DNA of 51,497 bases from Eubacteriales bacterium. GTDB taxonomy: Bacteria > Bacillota > Clostridia > Lachnospirales > Lachnospiraceae. Of this stretch, positions 42,355-51,446 are shown one piece after another; position 1 is the first letter of the stretch; the number at the start of each line of letters is the position of its first letter. The stretch lies in assembly GCA_030533385.1 (NCBI GenBank), contig JAUNJG010000010.1:1-51497 (forward strand), given 5' to 3'. The notes under the pieces are model-generated. The model was not told where the DNA came from, made no database searches, and saw nothing but the letters and a program-made list of their open reading frames with translations. The position numbers and the translations under genes were made by a program.

Positions 42355-43413
42355 ATGTTAACCAAAATGATTGAAACATTGAAAAAGAATCCCCGCACCA
42401 TCGTCTTTACGGAGGGATGTGACAACAGGATTTTGGATGCCGCGCACAAGCTGACGGCGGAAGGAATTTTGGGCGTTGTTTTGCTCGGCGAAGAAGGGGA
42501 AGTGCGGGAGGCAGCCAAAGCTGGTAATTATAACATTGAAAAATGCTGCATTATCGACCCTGCCACTTATCCGGAGATGGATGCCATGGTTGCGGAGATG
42601 GTGAAGCTTCGCAAAGGCAAAATGACAGAGGAACAGTGCCGTGCCGCTCTGTCAAAGAGCAACTACTTTGGAACAATGCTCGTAAAGATGGGACAGGCGG
42701 ACTGCCTGTTAGGGGGAGCTACCTACTCCACGGCAGACACCGTGCGCCCGGCACTCCAGTTGATTAAGACCAAACCGGGCAATAAGATCGTAAGCTCCTG
42801 CTTCATTCTGGTTCGAGGCGATGAAAAGATTGCCATGGGTGACTGTGCCATCAACATTGACCCGTCGGAAGATGACCTGGTGGAGATTGCCATCGAGTCC
42901 GCAAACACGGCGAAGATTTTCGGAATCGATCCTAAGGTGGCCATGCTGTCCTACTCCACCTTAGGTTCCGGCAAAGGCCCTTCTGTGACCAAGGTGGCCA
43001 ACGCCACGAAGAAAATCAAGGAGGCGGCTCCCGACCTGGCTGTGGAGGGAGAGATTCAGTTTGATGCCTCCGTATCTCCGGAGGTGGCCAGCATCAAATG
43101 CGCCGGCTCTCCGGTGGCCGGACAGGCCAACACCTTTATCTTCCCGGACATCAATGCCGGCAACATCGGTTATAAAATAGCATCTCGTCTGGGAGGCTAT
43201 ACGGCGGTCGGCCCTGTACTTCAGGGTTTGAATGCGCCGATTAACGATTTGAGCCGGGGATGTACCGCAGAGGAAGTCTACAGCATGTCCATCGTCACCG
43301 CAGCATTGAGCGTTCCGCAGGAAGAAGCTGAGGTTGACATGGTGGAACTGGAAACGATTGTGCGTACCGTTGTGGAAACATTCCTCGCGGCCAAGAAATT
43401 GAAAGATAAATAA
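42355..43413 (+). CDS. pta: Phosphate acetyltransferase
   Basis: A 352-residue phosphotransacetylase that interconverts acetyl-CoA and acetyl phosphate; some members also use propionyl-CoA. Landmarks are NPRTIVFTEG, GQADCLLGGATYSTADTVRPALQLI, KVAMLSYSTLGSGKGPSV, EGEIQFDASVSPEVA and NTFIFPDINAGNIGYKIA..LGGY.AVGPVLQGL. GGGAGG at 42341 and a second AGG precede ATG 42355; the frame to 42310 is an unsupported extension. No acetate kinase gene adjoins it, which is unusual because pta and ackA are often paired. It is a candidate for the missing PduL step. Confidence 0.94.
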   Translation: MLTKMIETLKKNPRTIVFTEGCDNRILDAAHKLTAEGILGVVLLGEEGEVREAAKAGNYNIEKCCIIDPATYPEMDAMVAEMVKLRKGKMTEEQCRAALSKSNYFGTMLVKMGQADCLLGGATYSTADTVRPALQLIKTKPGNKIVSSCFILVRGDEKIAMGDCAINIDPSEDDLVEIAIESANTAKIFGIDPKVAMLSYSTLGSGKGPSVTKVANATKKIKEAAPDLAVEGEIQFDASVSPEVASIKCAGSPVAGQANTFIFPDINAGNIGYKIASRLGGYTAVGPVLQGLNAPINDLSRGCTAEEVYSMSIVTAALSVPQEEAEVDMVELETIVRTVVETFLAAKKLKDK

Positions 43414-43424
43414 GGGTAGAAAGT

Positions 43425-43467
43425 AAAAAAAGAGTGTCATTGCAAGAAGCAGTGGCACTCTTTTTTT
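43425..43467 (+). terminator. Terminator after pta
   Basis: AGAGTGTCATTGC (43431-43443) pairs with GCAGTGGCACTCT (43449-43461) with two G-U wobbles, followed by T7; the A-run on the left makes it work both ways. Confidence 0.9.
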
Positions 43468-43784
43468 AGGTATGCCTTGGAGTCCATCGTCACCTTGAAA
43501 AAAATTTAGTGTAATGTATTATTTTTCTGGTATGTTGTGGAATAATTGCAGAAAATAAGAAGGATTAATCCTATATTACAGAAGAATTAGAGATAATTAT
43601 AATATTATAATGAAAATAGTCCAATTGAGCGCCGGAATTGTTGCATTTGATTGGACTTTATTGTGAATGAGAAATTAAATATAATAAGAGTAAGATAAAA
43701 ATTGAACCCAGAATAAATAGCCTGCGTTCGTGATCAAGTAGAGAAGCGGATTGCGAATGTCCGCATTACAAAGGTGGTGAGTAT
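43468..43784 (+). promoter_or_regulatory. AT-rich leader region of the PTS operon
   Basis: A 317-base non-coding stretch. It holds a perfect 8-bp dyad AGTCCAAT/ATTGGACT (43618-43625 and 43650-43657), several TATAAT-like hexamers (for example near 43680) and a GCGGA/TCCGC hairpin (about 43746-43764) close to the regulator start. The dyads could be operator or leader structure; no -35 stands out. Confidence 0.45.
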
Positions 43785-45833
43785 TTGAATCGGCGTGAAA
43801 ATAAAATTCTAAGAGACATTATATTAGAAAACAAATTGAATATAAAAAAATTTATGGATGCGTACGAAGTGAAGGAGAGAACGATCCGAAATGACATTAG
43901 AGAAATCAATGAGAGCCTGAAACAGAAAAAATTTGGAACGATTGAAGTTGATCTAAATGGTAAAGTGTCTATCTCCGAAGAAGATAAGGATTTAAAGAGA
44001 TATGTGGATTTTTTTTCAGGCTTTGATTATTATTCCTACTGCTTATCAAAAGAAGAGCGAACTACTGTCTTGGCAATGCTTCTCTTAAATGCAGATGGGT
44101 ACATTACGGTAGAAGATTTGACGGAGAAGATTGGAGCCAGCAGAAACACCCTGTTAAAAGATTTACAGGAGCTGAAAGATTGGTTTTCGGAAAATGATAT
44201 GGAGTTGAATTCTCAAGTACGACTGGGATATATCGTATATGCCTCTGAAGAGCAAATCAGGAAAGGGATGAAAAAGCTTCTCGAAGTTAATGGCGATGAT
44301 AATGGATATAAGACGGGACATAATCTGAGTATTTTCTGGAACTTGCTTTTAAAAGAGGCGGACAAACTGTGTGTGTATGATACGGTCAAAAACATGATTA
44401 AAGAAGAAGAAGATGCCCTCCAAATTATTTTGTCAGATTATTCATTTTACGAAGCTGCCATGGAGCTAATGATAGCAATAAACCGTGTGGCGCAAAAAAA
44501 GTTGATTCCTGAGACTTATTCCTGGGAAAAGATGAAATTAAAAAAATCTTCCAAATATTTGTTTAGCAATAATTTATTTGATCGTATTTTTGAAATTCTG
44601 GAGATTTCAGTTCCTGAAAGAGAAATTATTTACTATACGGAGTGTATGAAAAGGAAAAGTTATTTAAAAGATATTTCTCACCATGATAATGGAAATGCGA
44701 TTAATATCAATTTGTTGATTGCGGAAACCATTTATAAGATTGCCAATTATTTTAATATTGATTTTTATTTAGATTTCTCATTATATGATTTACTCGTTGC
44801 CCATATGAAATCGGCGGTTTATCGGATTAAAAATAATGAGACGTTAGTGAACCCTTTAAAAGAGACATTGTTCAAGGATTATCCATATATTTTTCATGCC
44901 GTCAGAGAAAATCTGGAACCGTTGGAAAACTTTATCGGGGATTCTTTTTCAGAAGACGAGATGTCTTTTATTGTGTTGTATTTTGCTTCGGTTTTAGAAA
45001 AAGAAAAGGCAGAATCAGAAAAAAATAAGAAGGTCAAAGTGGCATTAATTTGCGAGACTGGACGGGGTACAGCGCAGTTTATGATGGCGAAGTTAAAAAG
45101 GCTGGAAGGTATGATAGATGTTGTGGCGGTAACATCTGTTCACAACATGAATGAGATGGGAAACAGCGAAATTGAGATGATTATTACAACGATTCCTGTT
45201 GAGATGTCAACCATTCCTGTGGTAAAAGTACGATCTGCAATGTTAAGTAAAGAAGATTTGCTGGACATCCAAAGTCAGGCCATTGATATTCTGGATGGAA
45301 ACATAAATCATATAGAAGAAAAAAAGGAGGAAAACGCATTAGATGAAATCAATATTCACGGCGCATTATATGAGCTTTTAGATGAGGACAGAGTTTTGAT
45401 TGATTATCCTGCAAAAGATTGGGAGGATGCGATACGGCAGTCTGGAAAACTTTTGTTTAAAACAGGAGCTGTCAAGGCACAGTACATCGAGGAGATGGTC
45501 AATAATGTGAAAAAGAATGGTGCTTATATTGTCGTTTGTCCGGAAACTGCATTGCCGCACGCAGACCCGGATAAAGGGGTGATTTATGAGGCGGCCTCCA
45601 TAGTAAAACTGGAAAAACCGATTGATTTTCATAGTGAGTTTAATAATCCGGTTCGGTTTGTGATAGGTATGAGCATCAAAAGTGCGGAAAGTATTAATAA
45701 AGCAATTTTCGATTTGATGATAATCTTTGGAAATGAGGATGCGAGAAAATTACTGAACAAAATGCCGGATGGAAAGGCATTGCTCCAGGCAATAAAAAAA
45801 TTTGAGAAAAAAGAAGGAATAAAAGGTGAATAA
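43785..45833 (+). CDS. PRD-containing PTS-dependent transcriptional activator
   Basis: A 682-residue regulator of the MtlR/LicR class. Two N-terminal helix-turn-helix units (about 1-60 and 85-150; ERTIRNDIREIN, GASRNTLLKDLQEL) are followed by two PRD modules (about 190-400), an EIIB-GatB-like domain with Cys423 (VALICETGRGTA), and an EIIA-like domain with His592 (TALPHADPDKG). PTS phosphorylation of these sites should set activity according to sugar flux. The start is TTG 43785 after AAAGGTGGTGAG. It overlaps the EIIA gene by eight bases and heads the PTS operon. Confidence 0.93.
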   Translation: MNRRENKILRDIILENKLNIKKFMDAYEVKERTIRNDIREINESLKQKKFGTIEVDLNGKVSISEEDKDLKRYVDFFSGFDYYSYCLSKEERTTVLAMLLLNADGYITVEDLTEKIGASRNTLLKDLQELKDWFSENDMELNSQVRLGYIVYASEEQIRKGMKKLLEVNGDDNGYKTGHNLSIFWNLLLKEADKLCVYDTVKNMIKEEEDALQIILSDYSFYEAAMELMIAINRVAQKKLIPETYSWEKMKLKKSSKYLFSNNLFDRIFEILEISVPEREIIYYTECMKRKSYLKDISHHDNGNAININLLIAETIYKIANYFNIDFYLDFSLYDLLVAHMKSAVYRIKNNETLVNPLKETLFKDYPYIFHAVRENLEPLENFIGDSFSEDEMSFIVLYFASVLEKEKAESEKNKKVKVALICETGRGTAQFMMAKLKRLEGMIDVVAVTSVHNMNEMGNSEIEMIITTIPVEMSTIPVVKVRSAMLSKEDLLDIQSQAIDILDGNINHIEEKKEENALDEINIHGALYELLDEDRVLIDYPAKDWEDAIRQSGKLLFKTGAVKAQYIEEMVNNVKKNGAYIVVCPETALPHADPDKGVIYEAASIVKLEKPIDFHSEFNNPVRFVIGMSIKSAESINKAIFDLMIIFGNEDARKLLNKMPDGKALLQAIKKFEKKEGIKGE

Positions 45834-46290
45834 ATTAGTAAGTAATTCAGAAAAAAAGTATCTGGCAGTAGAATTGTCCGCTGATACGAAATTTGATGTA
45901 TTAAGGCAAATGGCTGCGTCTTTATATGAAGAAGGATATGTGAAGGAGACATATAGCGAGGCAATTATAAATAGAGAGAAGAAATTTCCGACAGGCCTTC
46001 CGACGGGAAAAATTAATGTAGCGATTCCGCATACGGATCCGGAATATGTGAATCATGCCGCAATCTGCCTGGGAATTTTAGACAAGCCGGTCACGTTTGA
46101 AGTGATGGGGATGGAAGGAGAAGAAGTTGATGTGTCCGTACTGTTCATGTTGTCTATTAAACATAAAGAAGATCAGATGGATACGTTGGCGGAATTGATT
46201 GGTGTTTGTCAAAATCAGGATGTGTTAGAAAAAATTGCGTCCAAGAACATTGAGGCAATCAGTCAGATAATGGACAGTCTTAAAATTTGA
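45826..46290 (+). CDS. PTS EIIA component, galactitol/fructose type
   Basis: A 154-residue cytosolic phosphocarrier that passes phosphate from HPr to EIIB. The active site is His69 in NVAIPHTDPEYV. The frame begins at GTG 45826 inside the last codons of the regulator gene. Similarity to GatA is clear, but the sugar cannot be read from the sequence. Confidence 0.92.
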   Translation: MNKLVSNSEKKYLAVELSADTKFDVLRQMAASLYEEGYVKETYSEAIINREKKFPTGLPTGKINVAIPHTDPEYVNHAAICLGILDKPVTFEVMGMEGEEVDVSVLFMLSIKHKEDQMDTLAELIGVCQNQDVLEKIASKNIEAISQIMDSLKI

Positions 46291-46336
46291 GTATCTATAT
46301 AAATTTTTAATATACATAAAAGAAAAGGAGAGCATT

Positions 46337-46621
46337 ATGAAAACAATTTTAGTAGCGTGTGGTTCGGGAGTTGCAACATCAACGGTGGCAAATCAGAAAA
46401 TTACATCTTTTTTAGATGAGAATGGGTGGAAAGGTCAGTATAAGATTGTGCAGTGCCAGGTATCCGAAGTGTCTGAAAAGTCTAAAAGTGCAGATTTTTG
46501 TGTGGCGACTACTGTAGTCACGGGGGAGGTGAGTTGTCCTGTTATCCCGGGTCTGCCATTATTGACGGGAATTGGAGTGGATGGATTATTTCAATCTGTT
46601 TTGGCGGAGATGCAAAAGTAA
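46337..46621 (+). CDS. PTS EIIB component, galactitol type
   Basis: A 94-residue GatB-like domain with phospho-acceptor Cys8 in LVACGSGVATST. It transfers phosphate from EIIA to the incoming sugar. AAAGGAG precedes ATG 46337. Confidence 0.94.
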   Translation: MKTILVACGSGVATSTVANQKITSFLDENGWKGQYKIVQCQVSEVSEKSKSADFCVATTVVTGEVSCPVIPGLPLLTGIGVDGLFQSVLAEMQK

Positions 46622-46642
46622 ACAATAGAAAGGATAAAAAAT

Positions 46643-48004
46643 ATGCAGGCAATATTGAATTTTTTCAGCTTTATCAATGATATGGGGGCAAGTGTAATGA
46701 TGCCGATTATTTTAACAATTTTCGGTGTCGCTTTGGGAGCTAAGTTTGGAAAAGCCCTTCGTGGCGGCCTGACAGTGGGCGTAGGATTTATTGGCTTGAA
46801 CTTAGTGGTTGGCATGATGGGTGATAGTCTTGCTCCCGCAGTACAGCAGATGGCAGAAAGATTTGGGCTGGCGTTGTCCACGATGGATGTGGGATGGCCT
46901 GCCTGTGCGGCAATTGCCTTTGGTACATCGGTTGGGTTAATTATTATTCCTCTGGGATTGCTCGTAAATATTGTAATGTTATTGACTAACACAACACAGA
47001 CCATTGATGTGGATATATGGAACTACTGGCATTTTGCTTTCACAGGTTCGCTGGTCGCCGTGGTGACGGGGAAAATTAGCTATGGTATTTTGGCAGCGGT
47101 GATAAATATGATAATTGTGTTTGTGTTGGCGGATTTGACGGCGCCTAAAGTGGAGGAGGTGCTGGGGATGCCCGGGGTATCTTTGCCGCACGGATTTACG
47201 GCGGCGTTCGTGCCAATTGCCCTCATCGTAGATAAAATAATAGATGTGATTCCTGGTGTAAAAGATATTGACATTAATATTGATAAGCTGCAAAAACGGT
47301 TTGGAGTATTCGGGGAGCCTATTTTAGTGGGAACGGTGTTGGGTATCATCATATCAGCGCTGGCCGGTTATGATGTAAAAGCAATTTGTAATACGGGAAT
47401 TACTTTAGGAGCAGCTTTGGTGTTGATTCCTAAAATGGCGGCGTTGTTGATGGAAGGATTGATGCCTATTTCTGAGGCGGCACAGGCATTTGTTTCTAAG
47501 AAATTTCAAAACAGAGGTAAAATCTATATTGGACTTGACTCTGCGGTAGGGTGTGGACATGCTACGGTATTAACAGTTGCGTTGATATTAGTTCCGATAT
47601 CCTTATTGCTGGCAGTAATTCTTCCGGGAAATACGGTGCTTCCTATGACGGACTTATCTGTCATTCCGTATATGTTTGTATTGATTGTTCCGCTGGTAAA
47701 CGGAAATGCTTTTCGGGCATTGATTATAGGTGTTTTGTGTCTTGGATGTGGACTTGAAATTTCTACAAACATGGCAGAAGCGACCACTTCCGTCGCCAGG
47801 TCTGTAGGATTTCAGATTCCGGAAGGTGCAACGCTGATTTCTTCTATTTGTGATGGGGCGAATCCATTGTCCTGGATTCTTGTAAAGGCAAATAATTTTG
47901 GGATGATAGGAATGATTGTTGCTGTTGTCGTTGCGGTGGCATTGGCGGTATGGAACAGACAAAGAATATTGAAAGAAGCATCAAAATTACATACTCAGGC
48001 TTAG
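46643..48004 (+). CDS. PTS EIIC component, galactitol (GatC) family
   Basis: A 453-residue permease with about ten to twelve hydrophobic segments. GatC-type landmarks are GGLTVGVGFIGLNLV near 45-60, and SLPHGFTAAFVPIALIVDKIIDVIPGVKDIDINIDKLQKRFGVFGEP, the characteristic cytoplasmic loop, near 175-225. It imports and phosphorylates a hexitol or related polyol. No metabolic enzyme gene for the sugar is included, so the catabolic genes must lie elsewhere. Confidence 0.94.
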   Translation: MQAILNFFSFINDMGASVMMPIILTIFGVALGAKFGKALRGGLTVGVGFIGLNLVVGMMGDSLAPAVQQMAERFGLALSTMDVGWPACAAIAFGTSVGLIIIPLGLLVNIVMLLTNTTQTIDVDIWNYWHFAFTGSLVAVVTGKISYGILAAVINMIIVFVLADLTAPKVEEVLGMPGVSLPHGFTAAFVPIALIVDKIIDVIPGVKDIDINIDKLQKRFGVFGEPILVGTVLGIIISALAGYDVKAICNTGITLGAALVLIPKMAALLMEGLMPISEAAQAFVSKKFQNRGKIYIGLDSAVGCGHATVLTVALILVPISLLLAVILPGNTVLPMTDLSVIPYMFVLIVPLVNGNAFRALIIGVLCLGCGLEISTNMAEATTSVARSVGFQIPEGATLISSICDGANPLSWILVKANNFGMIGMIVAVVVAVALAVWNRQRILKEASKLHTQA

Positions 48005-48021
48005 TTTTGAGGAAATATATT

Positions 48022-48510
48022 ATGAAACACTATGTGTATAAGTCTTCACATTATTTGATTCAGATGATAATTCCGGGTGTTTTTACAATGCTGATTGGAA
48101 TATACTGCTTATTCCAGCTTGTGTTTGGGAGTCATAATGTCTTATTTTTATTTGTATTATTTCTATGTACATACAATGTTTGGAATTTGTTCGTTTCGGC
48201 AAGTAATCCGTCAGAAATATGGGCGGACGATGAGAATTTAGTTTTTATTAGTTTATCGAAAGTTCATAAATACAAGATTGGTGATATTCATCAGTTTGCT
48301 ATGAGGGTTATGTCGGGAAATGGAAGAATTTATATGACAATCAATCACGGTGGATTCACGAAAGGACGATACTGGGTTCGTACAGAAGAATTCAGCGACG
48401 GAAAAGAATTGACAGATTATTTTTATACCCTGGATGCAAAAATCAATCCGAAATCGTTGTTTACCAGAGCCAGAAGCCAGGGGAGAGAACCTGTAGAAAA
48501 GAGAAAATAA
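48022..48510 (+). CDS. Small two-helix membrane protein downstream of the PTS genes
   Basis: A 162-residue protein that I do not recognise as a named family. It has two hydrophobic segments (about 15-35 and 40-60) and then a soluble domain (about 68-140) that reads like a bacterial PH-like fold (ENLVFISLSKVHKYKIGDIHQFAMRV...YMTINHG). The C-terminus is basic. ATG 48022 follows TTGAGGAAA, 17 bases after the EIIC stop, so it belongs to the operon. Roles in membrane association or PTS accessory function are guesses. Confidence 0.7.
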   Translation: MKHYVYKSSHYLIQMIIPGVFTMLIGIYCLFQLVFGSHNVLFLFVLFLCTYNVWNLFVSASNPSEIWADDENLVFISLSKVHKYKIGDIHQFAMRVMSGNGRIYMTINHGGFTKGRYWVRTEEFSDGKELTDYFYTLDAKINPKSLFTRARSQGREPVEKRK

Positions 48511-48604
48511 TTGGGTGTCTTTTCTGGTGAGACAGACGAAGCATCTGTTGCAGCGGAAACAATAAAACAGTAAAAAAACAAAATAAAAACAATCCAACAA
48601 GAGA

Positions 48605-48649
48605 AGCGGGGACGCTGTGGCCATGTCAGTCATAGCGTCCCCGCTGTTT
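48605..48649 (+). terminator. Terminator of the PTS operon
   Basis: A perfect 12-bp stem AGCGGGGACGCT (48605-48616) with its complement at 48634-48645, followed by GTTTT. It stands out as GC-rich within an AT-rich island. Confidence 0.9.
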
Positions 48650-48740
48650 TGTATCCTATTCATAATTGTAAATATCAAAGAATGTTATTGCTTCCCAGAT
48701 AAAACGGAGATACATTCGCAATGTAAAAATGACAAAAAAA

Positions 48741-48749
48741 TGGTATAAT
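48741..48749 (+). promoter_or_regulatory. Extended -10 promoter of the CoA-transferase gene
   Basis: TGG-TATAAT (48741-48749) fits an extended -10; no good -35 is visible upstream. The start codon is 53 bases further. Confidence 0.5.
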
Positions 48750-48802
48750 ATAATAGAAAAAATATAATATTTGCCTAAGAAGAAATTGTGGGAGGATATC
48801 AT

Positions 48803-50143
48803 ATGAAAGACTTTAGAATAGAATACCAGAAAAAACTCAGGACGCCGGAGGAGGCGGTGCAGGTGATTCAGAGCGGAGACTGGGTTGATTACACCAGCTC
48901 CCTGGGGATGCCGGTGCTTTTGGACAGGGCGCTGGCGGCGAGAAAAGAGGAATTATACGACGTGAAGGTGAGAGGCAATCTGATTGCAGGCCCCATTGAG
49001 GTGGCGGAATGTGACGAGAGCCAGGAACATTTCATCTATCATACCTGGCATTGCTCCGCCTATGAAAGAAAACTGTGTGACAGGGGACTTTGCTATTACA
49101 TTCCGATGGTGTTTCATAACAATGCGGCATATTATAAGTACTTTCTCAATGTCAATGTGGTGATGGTCAGCGTGTCACCCATGGACAAGCATGGGTATTT
49201 TAATTTTTCGGTCAACACGGGGGTGGCTGCGCCGATTGCACAAAATGCGGATATCATCATTGTGGAAGTCAATGAGCATATGCCTAAGATTCACGGAGGA
49301 TACGATGAATGTATCCACGTTTCTGAGGTAGACTATATAGTGGAAGGCGAGCATGAGCCTTTTGTGGCAGGGCCGAGGTATGAGCCGACGCAGACGGATC
49401 GGCGTATTGCTCAGAATTTGATTCCTTATATCGTGGACGGTGCCACTTTGCAGCTTGGCGTGGGAAGTATGCCCAATGCCCTGGGCGAGATTATCGCTGA
49501 GTCGGATTTAAAAGATTTGGGGATGCACACGGAACTTTGCACCGACGCCTTTTTGAAGCTGTACAGAGCGGGGAAACTGACCAACAAAAGAAAGACCATA
49601 GATAAAGGAAAGGGAGTCTTTGGCGTGGCCATCGGCAGCCCGGAACTTTACGAATGGCTGGATGACAATCACGGGGTAGCGGCCTATCCCCTGGAATATG
49701 TGAATCGTCCCGATGTCATCGCCCGGATTGACAACATGGTTTCGATTAACAGCTGCGTGTCCGTGGACATTTATGGACAGGTATCTTCAGAAAGCTTTGG
49801 GGCAAGACAGATCAGCGGCACGGGAGGTCAGCTTGATTTTCTGATTGGCGCATCTTCTTCCAGAGGAGGAAAAGCGTTCATCTGTATGAGTTCCACTTAC
49901 CGGGATAAAAACGGGGAGCTTTTTTCCAGGGTGGTTCCTCAGTTCAACGGGGACATTATCACTTCCCCGAGAAGTCAGGTCTATTTTCTGGCGACGGAGT
50001 TTGGTGTCATTAATATGGAGGGACTTTCTACCTGGGAGAGGGCGGAGGGATTGATTTCCATCGCTCACCCTAAGTTCCGAGATGAGCTGATCAGGGAGGC
50101 ACAAAAGAAAAAGATATGGAGGCGCTCCAATCGGAGAGGATAA
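48803..50143 (+). CDS. Butyryl-CoA:acetate CoA-transferase-like enzyme
   Basis: A 446-residue class I CoA-transferase of the acetyl-CoA hydrolase/4-hydroxybutyrate CoA-transferase family. It resembles Roseburia-type But over its length: SGDWVDY, PMDKHGYFNFSV, LQLGVGSMPNALGEIIAESDLKDLGMHTEL, and DIYGQVSSESFGARQISGTGGQLDF with the catalytic Glu at about 330. The N-terminal third and the segment normally reading GGFE differ, so the acyl specificity may not be butyrate. Propionyl-CoA use would complete propanediol fermentation (inference). GGGAGG sets ATG 48803. Confidence 0.88.
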   Translation: MKDFRIEYQKKLRTPEEAVQVIQSGDWVDYTSSLGMPVLLDRALAARKEELYDVKVRGNLIAGPIEVAECDESQEHFIYHTWHCSAYERKLCDRGLCYYIPMVFHNNAAYYKYFLNVNVVMVSVSPMDKHGYFNFSVNTGVAAPIAQNADIIIVEVNEHMPKIHGGYDECIHVSEVDYIVEGEHEPFVAGPRYEPTQTDRRIAQNLIPYIVDGATLQLGVGSMPNALGEIIAESDLKDLGMHTELCTDAFLKLYRAGKLTNKRKTIDKGKGVFGVAIGSPELYEWLDDNHGVAAYPLEYVNRPDVIARIDNMVSINSCVSVDIYGQVSSESFGARQISGTGGQLDFLIGASSSRGGKAFICMSSTYRDKNGELFSRVVPQFNGDIITSPRSQVYFLATEFGVINMEGLSTWERAEGLISIAHPKFRDELIREAQKKKIWRRSNRRG

Positions 50144-50187
50144 AAAATAGATGTTTGCCGAGGTGTCGGCAAATACGAAAAGAACGG

Positions 50188-50223
50188 AAAAGCGGGCGTG
50201 ATATCTATGGCGCCCGCTTTTTG
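50188..50223 (+). terminator. Terminator after the CoA-transferase gene
   Basis: AAAAGCGGGCG (50188-50198) pairs with CGCCCGCTTTT (50211-50221), followed by more T. An additional TTTGCCGA/TCGGCAAA hairpin at 50153-50172 lacks a T-run. Confidence 0.9.
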
Positions 50224-50474
50224 TCGAGGGTGAAAATATAGAGGAGGGCGCTGCGAAATGTTTGCGTGCGAAAATGGAAAGGGGGCTTTTTTTCCCCTGA
50301 TTGATGAAAAAGAATGTCAAAATTAAAGTTCAAACTGCAATAACTAAAAATAAAAAAATATATGGGCTATGGTATAATTTATGTAAACAAAATGCTTCCC
50401 AAATGTTAGATTATTACGTAGATGTGATTTCTTAATAATGATACGGAGGTTAGTAATAGTGGGAGGGATGCGTT
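50224..50474 (+). promoter_or_regulatory. Promoter region of the LytTR regulator
   Basis: An extended -10 TGG-TATAAT lies at 50370-50378, about 95 bases before the start codon. A GGGG/CCCC dyad with a T7 loop is near 50282-50298. No coding frame was seen. Confidence 0.5.
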
Positions 50475-51176
50475 ATGAATATTGGTGTTTTAGAGTATGA
50501 CAAGGAAATAGCGTATCAGTTGACGGGGATTATCAAGGAGAGCTGCCCACATATTCAGGTGAAGTTGTGGGACAACAGCGGCGAACTGAAAGAAGACATC
50601 AGCAATGGAGGAATGTATCGGATTCTTTTTCTGTCTCTTGAAAAAGAGGCGATGGATATTATCGAGTATTCCAGAAGATTGCAGGAGCTTCATACCGGCG
50701 TGAAAGTTATTTATGTGACAGAGCTAAATGAATCTGTTTTTGAGGCATTTCATTCCACTCCGACCTATATTTTGGCTCGACCATTGAATGTCAGCCATGT
50801 GAAAAAAGCATTGGAGAAAGCACTTTTTGAGCTGAATCAGTCAAAAGAGAAGAATTTTACGATTATCAACAAACAGGGCATTTTTACCATCCCATATACA
50901 AAGATATTTTATGTGGAAAGTGATAAAAGGAAGTTGAACATTTACGGGGAAGAAGGGTTGGTAAAAACCATTAATTTAAAAATATCGGATTTTCTTCGGT
51001 ATGAGCATGGGATGTTTTTCCTGCAATGCCATAAAAGTTATGCGGTAAATTTGATGCATATTTCTCAGCTTGAAAAGTACGAGATTGTGCTGGAAAATGG
51101 AATGAAGCTGCCCATCAGTCAGTCAAGGTACATGGAGACAAAGTCCAGATATATGACTTATCTGGAAAATGAGTAA
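50475..51176 (+). CDS. Orphan LytTR-family regulator with degenerate receiver domain
   Basis: A 233-residue regulator. Residues 1-115 have the receiver fold, but the key residues are replaced: the phospho-acceptor position reads LFLSLEKE (Ser for Asp), the acidic pair is LEYDKE, and the conserved Lys is Arg in ILARPLN. It is therefore unlikely to be phosphorylated. Residues about 125-230 are a LytTR DNA-binding domain (IFYVESDKRKLNIY, FFLQCHKSYAVNL, LPISQSRY). No histidine kinase lies next to it. ATG 50475 follows GGGAGGG. Confidence 0.9.
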   Translation: MNIGVLEYDKEIAYQLTGIIKESCPHIQVKLWDNSGELKEDISNGGMYRILFLSLEKEAMDIIEYSRRLQELHTGVKVIYVTELNESVFEAFHSTPTYILARPLNVSHVKKALEKALFELNQSKEKNFTIINKQGIFTIPYTKIFYVESDKRKLNIYGEEGLVKTINLKISDFLRYEHGMFFLQCHKSYAVNLMHISQLEKYEIVLENGMKLPISQSRYMETKSRYMTYLENE

Positions 51177-51252
51177 AAATAGCATAATGTAGTGATATTT
51201 CTTCATTGTGTTTTCCGCATTGGCCGGTCGTCCAGATGCACAGTGATGAGAT

Positions 51253-51287
51253 AAAGAGGCGGAGGTTCTTCCGCCTCTTTGTTGTTT
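51253..51287. terminator. Bidirectional terminator after the LytTR gene
   Basis: AAAGAGGCGGA (51253-51263) pairs with TCCGCCTCTTT (51270-51280); GTTGTTTTT follows. Confidence 0.88.
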
Positions 51288-51446
51288 TTGGGCAAAAAGA
51301 TCGCCTTGTCAGAGAGGATTGACAGTCTGGATAGTTCCGACTGTCCGACAGAGTGTTAGAAGACGGGCATCTTCGCAGGGCGAACTCTCCCGGCTGGAGA
51401 GCAGAGCATTGGTGCAGGCAGGGCGGAGCGGGTGCAGCCCTGGGAA
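51288..51446. other. Structured GC-rich stretch beside the right repeat arm
   Basis: About 160 non-coding bases with many complementary blocks. GACAGTC (51321-51327) pairs with GACTGTC (51339-51345). A competing CTGTC/GACAG pair lies at 51341-51351. CTCTC pairs with GAGAG near 51387-51403. CAGG and GGGC blocks pair near 51417-51442. On the minus strand it follows directly after the TATACT of the repeat. It could be a small RNA, with the strand undecided, or chance structure. Confidence 0.35.

Noticed and set aside
50153-50172. Hairpin just after the CoA-transferase gene as its terminator
   Set aside because: It has no T-run; the hairpin at 50188-50223 is the better terminator.
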